The notes under the pieces are model-generated. The model ran no database searches and was not told the origin of the DNA. It was given only the letters and a program-made list of their open reading frames with translations. From the NCBI GenBank assembly GCA_965660675.1, contig CBFIAU010000008.1, forward strand, positions 62,001 through 126,000: DNA of 64,000 nt. The letters run 5' to 3'. The DNA comes from UBA12202 sp002691725 (GTDB lineage Bacteria > Pseudomonadota > Alphaproteobacteria > Puniceispirillales > UBA1172). Shown one piece after another: positions 27,212 to 36,504 of this stretch; position 1 is the first letter of the stretch, and each line of letters opens with the position of its first letter. The translations under genes and the position numbers were made by a program.

Positions 27212-27813
27212 TAATTATCCTTATTAGTGAAGGTAACCGTCATATCCTTTGTGCGGTCATTGAGGCGATCTAATGCCTCTTTGGATATATCAATTGATGA
27301 ATCATATAGAACGACATTCTGCTTTTGCATGACCAGAGTATAGCCGTTTTCTGTCGCTATATCGGTGATAATTTGAAACAGCAATTTGCGAATCTGTTCA
27401 TTCGCTTGTTGCAGCGATAAATCAAACTCACGCCGTTGCCGCTGTATTTTTTGCTGTAATAATGACACGCGATCTTGAAACTGCTTGAGACGCCGATTAA
27501 ATTCCGCCTCATCAAGGATTTCTTTTTGTGAGTCTAGCTCTTGTTCTTGTGTCCGCAGGGCGATTTGCTCTTCTTCGGTTGACGCCAAGAATTTCTGGTT
27601 TTCTTCATCAATGATAGCACGAATTTTTCGCGTAGCCTCGGATTGCTCAAGAATTCCATTAACATCGACAACAGCGATCTTGATCTCTGCTGGATCGGCA
27701 TCCTGCGCCATTGCCGCCGACGCTGTCATGACGATAGCGCCACCCAGCATTGCGGCACTCAACAATATAACCCAACATAAATATTTGGTCTGTTGCATTA
27801 TATTAAGGTGCAT
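27211..27813 (-). CDS. Periplasmic chaperone Skp/OmpH
   Basis: Holds unfolded outer-membrane proteins on the way to the Bam complex. 200 residues: signal peptide cleaved near AMA-Q36, then a short beta part (IAVVDVNGIL) and a long charged coiled coil (about 65-150), typical of OmpH/Skp. The ATG overlaps the bamA stop (TAATG); a later ATG at 27798 is possible. Confidence 0.92.
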   Translation of the reverse strand: MHLNIMQQTKYLCWVILLSAAMLGGAIVMTASAAMAQDADPAEIKIAVVDVNGILEQSEATRKIRAIIDEENQKFLASTEEEQIALRTQEQELDSQKEILDEAEFNRRLKQFQDRVSLLQQKIQRQRREFDLSLQQANEQIRKLLFQIITDIATENGYTLVMQKQNVVLYDSSIDISKEALDRLNDRTKDMTVTFTNKDN

Positions 27814-30083
27814 TAGAACCGACCCCCGATGCTGAATTGAAATTCTTGTTTTTTGTCGTAGCTTTTTTCATTCAATGGCACCGACCAGAAGAAAGATAAC
27901 GGTCCAATAGCGGTATCCCAGAAAAAGCCATATCCAAATGAGGCGCGCAAATCATTATCATCTGCGCCTGTTACCCCTGTTGGATAATCTGTTCCCCAAA
28001 GTGAGCCAAAGTCATAATAAACCGTCCACCGAACCCCTAAATCTGGATTAAAGCCGTAGCTGGAAATGATATTGACTGTACCTGCATAATATTTATTACC
28101 GCCAACAACGCTATCATCACCTGTATCACGGGGGCCAATTCCATCACGGGCAAATCCGCGAATTTTCCTGCCCCCGATAACAAAACGGTTCGACCGCGAG
28201 ACGTTTTCACCAAGCCCGTCAACAATACCAACTTCACCACCAACGCCAATGACAAAGCGCTTGAAATTAAATGGCATAAAATATTGGCTCCTTAGCGTTG
28301 TTTTAAGGAACCGCACATCACCACCAATACCAGCCGCGCTATTAGACACCCGCCAATAATATCCACTTCGCGGATCAAACCTGTTATCACGTTTATCCTG
28401 CTGCAAGGCATAGCTGACCTCAGATACTAACTGCGCCCCTTCATCACCACTGGTTGATGACGCCCTGGTTGATTTCGATGTTGTTTGGGTTTCCGCAAGA
28501 AGATATCCAAAACGGTGCGAGTAATCATTTTGTGCGCTAAATCCAATCGAGGTATCAAAACCCTGTTTTTCCAACGTCACATCAGAAAAGCTTTCTTCAT
28601 CACGGAAGATATCAATGCTACCGCTAAGGTTTCTGTCAAACAGATAAGGTTCGGTAATACCTGCCCGGAAGTTTGATTTACTGCCAGACACTGAAACATT
28701 GGCACGTAAGCCGCGGCCAGTGCCGAGGAAGTTGCTCTCTGAGATACCTATCTGGACAGACCCGTCATCAACCGAAGAATACCCAAAACCAAGCGTGAAG
28801 TTACCTGTTGATTTCTCCTCTACTTCCACCTCAATGATAGATTGATCCCCTGATGATCCCGGCAAAACTCTACTGGTCACATTGGCAAAATACCCAAGGT
28901 TGCGAATATTGCGGATAGAGTTTGTCAGTTTGAGCTGATTAAAACTATCCCCTTCGACAAGCTCAAATCGGCGCCGGATGACACGGTCTAATGTTCTGTC
29001 ATTGGCAACAATCCGAATTTCTTCAACAAAATTGCGTTCAGCGCGGCCAACATTAATCGTCAATGCCAAGGTCGCATTGTCTTGATCCAGCTCAAAATCA
29101 GGCTCAACATTGACAAAAGCAAAGCCATACTCGCCCAGTTTATCGGTTATCCGCGTCAAGGTATCATCCATATACCGCACATCATAGACATCACCAATAT
29201 TCAGCGTCGATTCAGCTAATAGAATATCATTATTGACCGTCTCAATCTCAGAATTGATGACAATGTCAGAAACCGTATATTGTTTGCCCTCATCAACATG
29301 GAAGGTTAAAACAAAGCCTTGCCGGTCTGGCAATAATTCACCCGACGAGCGCAGAATAGAGAAATCCGCATAGCCGTTTTGCAAATAAAATTGCCGTAAA
29401 CTCTGCTCATCAAGGGCAAGCCGTGCTGGGTCATATTTGTCATTTGAGGTAAGGAAAATATACCATTTTCTTTCCCTTGAAACGACAACATTCCGCAACG
29501 CCCGATCACTAAACTCCTGATTACCAATAAACTTGATTTTACTGATTTTGATCAAAGGGCCTTCATTGACTTCAAAGATCAGGTCAATCCGCTTATCCGG
29601 AAGCTCAATAATCTTTGGTTCAATCTTGGCGGCATAACGGCCATTCTGACGATAAGCTTCCATCAAAATAGCCTTACCTTCTAAAGCAATTTCCCGCGTG
29701 AAAACACGCCTTGGTTTTATATTTAGAATATCGAGTAACTGCTGATCTTTCAGGACTTTGTTACCTTCAATATTAATGCGATTAATAATCGGATTCTCAT
29801 CAACCGTAATAATCAGCTGATCCCCATCAAGGCGTACCTTGACATCATGAAACAAATCCGTTGCAAAGAGCGAGGATATCACCCGATTAAGATCAGATGG
29901 TGAAATCTCATCGCCGACTTGTATCGGCATATAAGATTGAACCGTAGACGGGCTAATCCGTTTTGCGCCTTCAATAATTATCTCAGATAATGTGACTTGT
30001 TGCGCTTGAGCCGAAGGCGCACTGACCATAAGCATCATGCTCATTAACCATAGAATTAATATTCTGCTCAACCCAAGTTTCAT
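27813..30083 (-). CDS. bamA: Outer-membrane assembly factor BamA
   Basis: Core of the beta-barrel assembly machine in the outer membrane. 756 residues from the ATG with GGAGAG just upstream (30083); an earlier frame extension of five codons is rejected. Signal peptide cleaved near AQA-Q28, five POTRA domains (about 30-420), then a 16-strand barrel ending in Phe (GGRF). The barrel holds the expected VRGF-type motif as KIRGFARDG. It follows rseP after a 120-base gap with a structured inverted repeat. Confidence 0.96.
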   Translation of the reverse strand: MKLGLSRILILWLMSMMLMVSAPSAQAQQVTLSEIIIEGAKRISPSTVQSYMPIQVGDEISPSDLNRVISSLFATDLFHDVKVRLDGDQLIITVDENPIINRINIEGNKVLKDQQLLDILNIKPRRVFTREIALEGKAILMEAYRQNGRYAAKIEPKIIELPDKRIDLIFEVNEGPLIKISKIKFIGNQEFSDRALRNVVVSRERKWYIFLTSNDKYDPARLALDEQSLRQFYLQNGYADFSILRSSGELLPDRQGFVLTFHVDEGKQYTVSDIVINSEIETVNNDILLAESTLNIGDVYDVRYMDDTLTRITDKLGEYGFAFVNVEPDFELDQDNATLALTINVGRAERNFVEEIRIVANDRTLDRVIRRRFELVEGDSFNQLKLTNSIRNIRNLGYFANVTSRVLPGSSGDQSIIEVEVEEKSTGNFTLGFGYSSVDDGSVQIGISESNFLGTGRGLRANVSVSGSKSNFRAGITEPYLFDRNLSGSIDIFRDEESFSDVTLEKQGFDTSIGFSAQNDYSHRFGYLLAETQTTSKSTRASSTSGDEGAQLVSEVSYALQQDKRDNRFDPRSGYYWRVSNSAAGIGGDVRFLKTTLRSQYFMPFNFKRFVIGVGGEVGIVDGLGENVSRSNRFVIGGRKIRGFARDGIGPRDTGDDSVVGGNKYYAGTVNIISSYGFNPDLGVRWTVYYDFGSLWGTDYPTGVTGADDNDLRASFGYGFFWDTAIGPLSFFWSVPLNEKSYDKKQEFQFSIGGRF

Positions 30084-30140
30084 TGTTCTCTCCACCATAT
30101 CGCAAACTACTATATGACAACTGTTCGCGTTTTCATAGGA

Positions 30141-30180
30141 TTAACCCAAAAAACCAGGTTATGTTGGGTTAAAATAACCC
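30141..30180 (-). promoter_or_regulatory. Alternative hairpins between rseP and bamA
   Basis: On the minus strand GGGTTA (30180-30175) can pair with TAACCC (30171-30166) around three bases. Alternatively TTAACCCAA (30172-30164) can pair with TTGGGTTAA (30149-30141), nine perfect base pairs with a 14-base loop. The two folds share an arm and exclude each other. No U-tract follows. Could set bamA expression relative to upstream genes. Confidence 0.45.
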
Positions 30181-30203
30181 TGCTCTAACTAACTCAAGTC
30201 TAA

Positions 30204-31301
30204 TCAACAAGGTGAAGTTACCCAACTCACCACATCAAAAAATGTAAACATTAATATCAAGGTCAATAAGAATGCAATTCCAAGCCGCATCACCCATTCT
30301 TGCCATTGCGGTGATAATGGTCTTCGCATGACGGCTTCCAGCCCAAAAAATACCAGATGCCCACCATCTAATGCTGGCACAGGCATTAAATTGACAAATC
30401 CTAAATTGATCGACAATGCCGCGATTAAGATCAGAAATTGGATAAACCCTCTTTGATCAAGCGCGTTTTGCGCGGCCTCACCCGTAATTTCCGCAATTTT
30501 AACAGGGCCGCCCATTTCCCCTTTATTGGCTTGACCTGTGATTAAGCGGCCAAGCCCGCGCAACATAGCCAGCGATAACGTATAACTTTCCTCCATCGCC
30601 GCAACAATGGAGGCGCCAAAGCCAAGCTGTTTGACCTCGCCACTGCGGCTAATGATGCCAAGCTTACCATATTCAGCACCGCGACATTCATCTAATACTT
30701 GTAATGGCGTCACTGGCATCTCGCTGACTCTGCCATCACGATCAATCGTAAAGATCAGCTCACGGCCGGGATTCTCAGCAACATGAACACGCAGATCATT
30801 AAAATCATCAATCTGATAGCCATTAATGCTAAGGATACGATCACCAATTTGCAGACCTGCTTGATCGGCGGCTTCGCCTTCTATCAGCTCATCAATAACT
30901 GGCGGTGCAAATGCCTTACCCATTATCATGAAAACAGTGGCAAAAATCGCAATTCCCAGAACAAAATTGGCAATTGGCCCCATGGATACAATAAAGGCAC
31001 GGCTAGCCAATGACGCCGACATGAAGCTGCCTTCTTGCTTTGCCGCATCAGCATCAGGGATACCAGATGGGTCTTTATCGCCCCGCATCCGAACATAACC
31101 ACCAAGCGGAATAGCCGAAAACCGCCAGCGCGTTCCATGGCGATCATTAAAGCCAAATAGCTCTTGTCCAAAGCCTATGGAAAAGACTTCAACATAAACC
31201 CCTGATCGGCGCGCCGCCCAAAAATGTCCATATTCATGAACAAAGACGATGACGGTCAGAACAAATAAGAATCCAAATAGGAAGATAAGCGTGTCGAGCA
31301 T
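30204..31301 (-). CDS. rseP: Site-2 zinc metalloprotease RseP
   Basis: Intramembrane protease that cleaves anti-sigma factors and remnant signal peptides. 365 residues with the zinc motif HEYGH (His22, Glu23, His26), a PDZ domain (about 125-200) and LDGGH (about residue 309) in the last membrane pair. Its place between dxr and bamA is conserved. Confidence 0.95.
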   Translation of the reverse strand: MLDTLIFLFGFLFVLTVIVFVHEYGHFWAARRSGVYVEVFSIGFGQELFGFNDRHGTRWRFSAIPLGGYVRMRGDKDPSGIPDADAAKQEGSFMSASLASRAFIVSMGPIANFVLGIAIFATVFMIMGKAFAPPVIDELIEGEAADQAGLQIGDRILSINGYQIDDFNDLRVHVAENPGRELIFTIDRDGRVSEMPVTPLQVLDECRGAEYGKLGIISRSGEVKQLGFGASIVAAMEESYTLSLAMLRGLGRLITGQANKGEMGGPVKIAEITGEAAQNALDQRGFIQFLILIAALSINLGFVNLMPVPALDGGHLVFFGLEAVMRRPLSPQWQEWVMRLGIAFLLTLILMFTFFDVVSWVTSPC

Positions 31302-31304
31302 TGT

Positions 31305-32522
31305 TTATCGTCTTTCCTCTAGCCAAGCTGAAATGCGGGTTTTTGTTTCTAAATCAATCGCCAGGATATGATCAAGGCTGATATCTGATAGCGCCGACGT
31401 CATTAATGCCGCAGGCATATCCGATAAAGCATAATCAATAGCGGCAATAATGTCAGTAAACCCAATCTTCTGATCAAGAAATGCCGCCACCGCCGCTTCA
31501 TTTGCGGCATTCAGGATAGCCGGCGCCAAGCCGCCCGTGTTCCATGCTTGTCGGGCAAGCCCAACGGCTGGAAACCGCGCATGATCCAGGCTCATAAAAT
31601 CTAACGCCCCAATAGCCGTCAGGTCTATTGATTGTTCTGCCCATGGCAAGCGGTCAGGCCAGGCCAACACATATGATAATGGAACCCGCATATCCGCAGG
31701 CCCAAGCTGTGCCAGCATACTGCCGTCAGCATAATTCACCAAGCCATGAATAATAGATTGCGGATGAACAACAATATTGACCTTATGCTCTGGCAGATCA
31801 AACAGCACGCAGGCCTCAATCACCTCAAGCCCTTTATTCATCATCGTTGCAGAATCAATGCTGATCTTGCGCCCCATTTGCCAGTTTGGATGCCGTAACG
31901 CCTGCTCCAGAGTTGCCGCCTCAATCTCTGCTTTCGTGGCATGGAGGAAAGGCCCACCAGATGCCGTCAGCGTGATATCCTTAATCGCATGGTGATGCGG
32001 TTTCGACCAGACTTGAAAAATGGCGTTATGCTCCGAATCTGTTGGCAGTATCGTGCCGCCATATTTGCGGCATGTGTCCATCAGGATTGCCCCCGCCGCA
32101 ACCAGCGATTCCTTATTAGCAATGGCACAAGTGCCGCCTTGTTCAAGCACTTTCAGACTAGGCAGTAATCCGGCCACGCCACTAATCCCGTTAATGGTCA
32201 GATCACAATCAAGCATCAGCAGATCAAGCAAGGCATCCATGCCCTGATGGATCGCAACGCCGCTATCTGCTAGCCGTGATTTAAGGCGCTTATATCCGTC
32301 CGCGCCCATTATCACAACATGCACAGGCTTAAAGCGTTCGGCTAAATCAGCTAAGGCATCAGCGTTGTTATGCACGGCCAGAATATGCACGGAAAACTGA
32401 TCAGGATATTTGGCGATAAGATCAAGGCTAGACATGCCGATGGAGCCTGTTGCGCCCAACACATTTACCTTTTTAGCTGGTACCTTTTTAGCTGGTATCA
32501 TTTTAGCTGGCCTTTGTGTCAT
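31305..32522 (-). CDS. dxr: 1-deoxy-D-xylulose 5-phosphate reductoisomerase
   Basis: Second step of the MEP isoprenoid pathway, feeding the undecaprenyl chain made by UppS next door. 405 residues with LGATGSIG (NADPH), LPTDSEHNAIFQ (metal ligands) and SIDSATMMNKGLE. The ATG at 32522 overlaps the cdsA stop (ATGA); an ATG nine bases upstream is also in frame. Before the Rossmann fold, a 15-base triplication (32467-32512) adds a lysine-rich PAKK tail of about 15 residues. Confidence 0.95.
   Translation of the reverse strand: MTQRPAKMIPAKKVPAKKVNVLGATGSIGMSSLDLIAKYPDQFSVHILAVHNNADALADLAERFKPVHVVIMGADGYKRLKSRLADSGVAIHQGMDALLDLLMLDCDLTINGISGVAGLLPSLKVLEQGGTCAIANKESLVAAGAILMDTCRKYGGTILPTDSEHNAIFQVWSKPHHHAIKDITLTASGGPFLHATKAEIEAATLEQALRHPNWQMGRKISIDSATMMNKGLEVIEACVLFDLPEHKVNIVVHPQSIIHGLVNYADGSMLAQLGPADMRVPLSYVLAWPDRLPWAEQSIDLTAIGALDFMSLDHARFPAVGLARQAWNTGGLAPAILNAANEAAVAAFLDQKIGFTDIIAAIDYALSDMPAALMTSALSDISLDHILAIDLETKTRISAWLEERR
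32467..32512 (-). repeat. 15-base tandem triplication in the dxr N-terminus
   Basis: Three copies of a unit like tttttagctggtacc encode repeated (V/I)PAKK / PAK steps just ahead of the conserved VNVLGATGSIG. Confidence 0.9.
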
Positions 32523-33316
32523 CCTAACCATCCTTTGTCTAGCATAAGATAAAGTAAGGGAAGCGCCAGCAATGAGCCATCAAAGCGATCCAATAAGCCG
32601 CCATGACCAGGTAATAAGCGGCCAATATCTTTCAAGGAATGACTGCGCTTATACCATGACTCGATTAAATCCCCGGCAATTGCTACTACCCCTAAAGGTA
32701 ACGCCAATAAAGCTAAAACCACATCACCACCAGAGAGGATGAGATAGATCAGAAAGGCAAGCGGGCTAAAGACTATGCCGCCAATGGCACCGCTCCATGT
32801 TTTAGCCGGGCTTATAGCTGGCCATAACTTGACCCCACCAATGCGGCGACCAACCACAAATCCCATCGTATCAACACACGCGATCGTAACCAGCCCCAAG
32901 ACGAGCCAGACACCGCCATCATCAAGGCCTAACAGCTCAATCAGGGACAAGCCTAAGACCGTCAGCAATATCATCATGACCAAGCCAGAGATATGGCGAA
33001 ACGAAAACAGCCCAATAAAGACAATCGCTATCGCCATTAATGTGCCAGCCATATAAAGCGCGGCAGGATCAAACCCCATATGCCTTGCCGTCAGAGAAAG
33101 CATAAGCGGCATGGCAATAGCGGCCGTGATAATCAGAGTGGTGAGATCAAGGCGGTGGCCGCGCGCCGACAGCGCCAACTCACCCGACATAAACAGAACA
33201 AAAATCAGCGAAAGCATAAGCGCGGTCATCCCACCAAACCATATGACCACAAGCAAGGGCAACAGAATGAAGGCCGTGATCAGTCTTATGGCGGTTTCTT
33301 TTTGGACCATACTCAT
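32519..33316 (-). CDS. cdsA: Phosphatidate cytidylyltransferase
   Basis: Makes CDP-diacylglycerol for phospholipid synthesis. 265 residues, about seven to eight transmembrane helices, with the signature SPAKTWSGAIGG and GHGGLLDRFDG near the C-terminus. Starts 39 bases after uppS and overlaps dxr by four bases. Confidence 0.95.
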   Translation of the reverse strand: MSMVQKETAIRLITAFILLPLLVVIWFGGMTALMLSLIFVLFMSGELALSARGHRLDLTTLIITAAIAMPLMLSLTARHMGFDPAALYMAGTLMAIAIVFIGLFSFRHISGLVMMILLTVLGLSLIELLGLDDGGVWLVLGLVTIACVDTMGFVVGRRIGGVKLWPAISPAKTWSGAIGGIVFSPLAFLIYLILSGGDVVLALLALPLGVVAIAGDLIESWYKRSHSLKDIGRLLPGHGGLLDRFDGSLLALPLLYLMLDKGWLG

Positions 33317-33355
33317 GCTTTCTACCAGCTAGTTTGCCCAGCATCCATAATTTGA

Positions 33356-34096
33356 TCAGCCAATATATCGAGATGATTTGTCAATACTATTGCCATCACT
33401 GCCAAAACGACGCTCACGTGAGCCATATTCTTCTAATGCTTGATCTAAATCAGTAGGACTAAAATCTGGCCATAACATCGGCATGAACAAGAACTCAGCA
33501 TACGCCATATCCCATAGCATGAAATTAGATATGCGCTTCTCGTCACTGGTTCTAATCAGCAAATCAATGGGCGGTAATGGCGCCGTATAAAGATGACTTT
33601 TGATCAGTGTCTCATCAACATCTGCGGCATCTCTTTTGCCTGCCGCGATATCTGCTGCAATCTCACGCATCGCCATCGTGATATCTGACCGGCCGCCATA
33701 ATTCAGCGCAACGGTCAGATTAATCCCTGTATTGGCGGCAGAAAGATCAACTAACTCAATCACTTTTTTCTGAATATTTAGTGGAAATCCAGACACATCC
33801 CCAATCGTTCTCAGCCGCACATTCTTGTCTATTAATGCCTTGCCCTTGCGATCAAGAAAATAGCGAAAGACGCCGAGAATATCTTTGACTTCATTGGCTG
33901 GCCGTGACCAATTTTCAGTGGAAAAGGCGAATATCGTTAACCAATCAACCCCTTGCTCATGCGCATGTTCAGTAATTTCTTCAACCACTGACGCGCCTTG
34001 CATATGGCCAGACCGGATGGGCATACCGCGCGCCTTGGCCCAGCGGCGATTGCCGTCCATGATGATAGCCAGATGATGAGGAATTGCTGTTTTCAT
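33356..34096 (-). CDS. uppS: Undecaprenyl diphosphate synthase
   Basis: cis-prenyltransferase that builds the C55 carrier lipid for peptidoglycan and O-antigen. 246 residues with IIMDGNRRWAKARG (catalytic Asp), FSTENWSRP, NYGGRSDI and RTSDEKRISNFMLWD. Usual position between frr and cdsA. Confidence 0.97.
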   Translation of the reverse strand: MKTAIPHHLAIIMDGNRRWAKARGMPIRSGHMQGASVVEEITEHAHEQGVDWLTIFAFSTENWSRPANEVKDILGVFRYFLDRKGKALIDKNVRLRTIGDVSGFPLNIQKKVIELVDLSAANTGINLTVALNYGGRSDITMAMREIAADIAAGKRDAADVDETLIKSHLYTAPLPPIDLLIRTSDEKRISNFMLWDMAYAEFLFMPMLWPDFSPTDLDQALEEYGSRERRFGSDGNSIDKSSRYIG

Positions 34097-34107
34097 CTAT
34101 TCGTATT

Positions 34108-34662
34108 CTATACCGTCTTAATGTCTTTTTCTTTTGTCGCCAGCATCTGATCAACTTTACTGACATGATCATCCGTTAGTTTTTGCACTTTAGCCTCTAA
34201 TCCGTGGCGCTCATCTTCTCCATAATCACCATCTTTTTCGCCTTTACGCACCTGCTCGATGGTATCGCGCCGGACATTTCTGATAGAAACGCGCGCCGCT
34301 TCTGCATATTTTCCAGCTACTTTGGCAAGCTCTTCCCGGCGTTCTGATGACAGATCAGGCACAGGTATCCGGATCAACGTACCTTCGGCTTGTGGGTTAA
34401 GTCCCAAATCAGATTCGCGAATAGCCTTTTCCACTGCTGGCGTCATGGAGGCATCCCAAACTTGCACCGTCAACAGCCGTGGTTCAGGCACGGAAATATT
34501 GCCAACCTGATTTATCGGCATGCGTGAGCCATAAGCCTCAACAGAAATCGGTTCTAACATGCCAGCCGAAGCGCGGCCAGTTCTCAGCCCCTGAAATTCA
34601 GTTTCAAGAGCGGAAACGGCACCCTGCATGCGTCTTTGTGTATCATCCATGTTAAAACTCAT
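34108..34662 (-). CDS. frr: Ribosome recycling factor
   Basis: Splits post-termination ribosomes with EF-G. 184 residues, the family length, with LRTGRAS, YGSRMPINQVGNISVPEPR and the C-terminal RRDTIEQVRK. Four bases after pyrH. Confidence 0.98.
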   Translation of the reverse strand: MSFNMDDTQRRMQGAVSALETEFQGLRTGRASAGMLEPISVEAYGSRMPINQVGNISVPEPRLLTVQVWDASMTPAVEKAIRESDLGLNPQAEGTLIRIPVPDLSSERREELAKVAGKYAEAARVSIRNVRRDTIEQVRKGEKDGDYGEDERHGLEAKVQKLTDDHVSKVDQMLATKEKDIKTV

Positions 34663-34666
34663 GACA

Positions 34667-35407
34667 CTAGTCTCCTTTTTTATCGATAATCAAAGTGAAT
34701 TTATCCTCATGCCGCAAAACACGATCAAAACTGCCTTGCTTTTCAATCGAAAACACGATCATGGGAATATTATTTTCCCGCGCCAGAGAAATCGCTGACG
34801 CATCCATGACAGCCAAATCCCGTGACAATACATCCTTATACGTCAATTGTGGATGATGTGTGGCATTAGGGTCTTTTTCTGGATCAGCCGAATAAACCCC
34901 ATCAACACGTGTCCCTTTGAGGATAAGATCGCAATTCATCTCCGTTGCCCTGAGCGCCGCCGCCGTATCGGTTGTGAAAAATGGATTGCCTGTACCAGCC
35001 GCAAAAATGACAACTCGGCCTTTTTCAATATGGCGTTTGGCGCGGCGGCGAATATATGGCTCACAAACAGCGCTAATTGGCAGGGCCGATAGCACCCGCG
35101 TATTAACCGATAAATCTTCGAGCGCGTTTTGCATTGCCAGCGCATTCATCACCGTTGCCAGCATGCCCATATAATCACCAGTCGCTCTTTCCATGCCAGA
35201 AGCAGCGCCAGAGATACCGCGAAATATATTGCCGCCGCCAATGACAAGGCAAATCTCAATGTCCTGTTCAATCACATGTTTGATTTCTTCGGCGATGCGC
35301 GACACCATCGCCGGGTCAATGCCGTAGCTCCTGTCTCCCATCAAAGATTCACCAGAAATCTTCAAAAGAACACGCTTGTATTTATGAGAAGGGGCTGTAT
35401 CCGGCAT
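34667..35407 (-). CDS. pyrH: UMP kinase
   Basis: Phosphorylates UMP to UDP, hexameric amino-acid-kinase fold. 246 residues from the ATG at 35407 (MPDTAPSHKYKRVLLKISGE); the longer frame from 35449 runs through the hairpin in the tsf-pyrH gap and is rejected. Motifs: KISGESLMGD, VIGGGNIFRG, GTGNPFFTTDTAAALRA. Confidence 0.96.
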   Translation of the reverse strand: MPDTAPSHKYKRVLLKISGESLMGDRSYGIDPAMVSRIAEEIKHVIEQDIEICLVIGGGNIFRGISGAASGMERATGDYMGMLATVMNALAMQNALEDLSVNTRVLSALPISAVCEPYIRRRAKRHIEKGRVVIFAAGTGNPFFTTDTAAALRATEMNCDLILKGTRVDGVYSADPEKDPNATHHPQLTYKDVLSRDLAVMDASAISLARENNIPMIVFSIEKQGSFDRVLRHEDKFTLIIDKKGD

Positions 35408-35427
35408 AGCAAATCCTATAAATTGCA

Positions 35428-35448
35428 TGAGAGCAGAACACGCTCTCA
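35428..35448 (-). other. Hairpin between tsf and pyrH
   Basis: TGAGAGC/GCTCTCA, a 7-base stem with a 7-base loop, lies in the 85-base gap. No U-tract follows, so it is more likely an mRNA processing or stability element than a full terminator. Confidence 0.45.
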
Positions 35449-35492
35449 CACAACAGATTACCGCATTTTACCGCAAAAAAGCCAGTCAGAAA

Positions 35493-36413
35493 TCAGCCTT
35501 TTAGCTGGGCTGCTACTTCAGCGGCAAAATCGGTTTCTTCTTTTTCAATTCCTTCACCCAGATTGAAGCGGGTGAAAGCGGTTAATGTGATCGGTGAACC
35601 TGCATCTTTTGCGGCATTTTCGATGACTTTTGATACGACCGTTTCACCATCAATGACAAAAACTTGTTCCAACAGAACAACTTCTTTCATGAATTTCTTC
35701 ATTCTGCCTTCAACCATTTTTTCTGCAATATCAGCAGGCTTTCCAGACTGGATCGCCTGATCAACAAGCAGTTTACGCTCACGCGCAACATATTCAGGAT
35801 CAAGATCATCTTCGCTCAAACTCGCCGGCGCGGTGGCGGCGATATGCATAGCAATTTGACGGCCAAGCTGTTCAAGAACACCAGCATCAGCAGCAGAGGA
35901 AAGGCCAACAAGCACACCAATTTTACCCATGCCTTCAGCAACCGCATTATGGATGTAAGACACGACAACGCCGTTATCAACAGACAGTTTAGCAACCCGC
36001 CGAATAGACATATTCTCACCAATCTTGGCAATTTTATTAGTCAGTTCTTCAGCAACAGAATGGCTCGCGCCTGTGTAAGGCATCTCCATCAGTGCCTCAA
36101 GGCTATCACAATTGGTGCCAATATCAGCCAATGTCCGGACAAAACCCTGAAACTCCTCATTGCGCGAGACAAAATCGGTTTCTGAATTGACTTCTATGAC
36201 CGCGCCAACAGCCCCAGATGTTTTGACAGCAACCAGACCTTCACTCGCAACACGGCTGGCTTTTTTGGCGGCAGCGGCCAAGCCCTTTTTCCGCAACCAG
36301 TCAATAGCCGCGTCCATATCACCATTTGCTTCATCTAGTGCTTTTTTGCAATCCATCATGCCAGCACCAGTGGACGCGCGGAGGTCTTTTACCATTTGAG
36401 AAGTAATCGCCAT
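35493..36413 (-). CDS. tsf: Elongation factor Ts
   Basis: Nucleotide exchange factor for EF-Tu. 306 residues with the N-terminal UBA-like domain (VKDLRASTGAGMMDCKKAL), the core SETDFVSRNEEF and the dimerisation C-terminus. Downstream of rpsB, the near-universal order. Confidence 0.98.
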   Translation of the reverse strand: MAITSQMVKDLRASTGAGMMDCKKALDEANGDMDAAIDWLRKKGLAAAAKKASRVASEGLVAVKTSGAVGAVIEVNSETDFVSRNEEFQGFVRTLADIGTNCDSLEALMEMPYTGASHSVAEELTNKIAKIGENMSIRRVAKLSVDNGVVVSYIHNAVAEGMGKIGVLVGLSSAADAGVLEQLGRQIAMHIAATAPASLSEDDLDPEYVARERKLLVDQAIQSGKPADIAEKMVEGRMKKFMKEVVLLEQVFVIDGETVVSKVIENAAKDAGSPITLTAFTRFNLGEGIEKEETDFAAEVAAQLKG

Positions 36414-36457
36414 TGTTCAATCCTCAGATTAAGGTTAGTTGATAAATTATTTTAGTG

Positions 36458-36482
36458 ATCCCAGCCAATCGGCGGCTGGAAT
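36458..36482 (-). other. Hairpin between rpsB and tsf
   Basis: CCAGCC/GGCTGG, extended past a mismatch by GAT/ATC, forms a stem in the 91-base rpsB-tsf gap. No U-run directly follows. It may reduce tsf readthrough or protect the rpsB 3' end. Confidence 0.4.
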
Positions 36483-36504
36483 CAAAGATAAAACGGTGCC
36501 TGAC

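Noticed and set aside
35816..36185. Long antisense frames in tsf, parC, dnaE and other genes
   Set aside because: They run opposite to recognised proteins, have no homology that I recognise and no ribosome sites.
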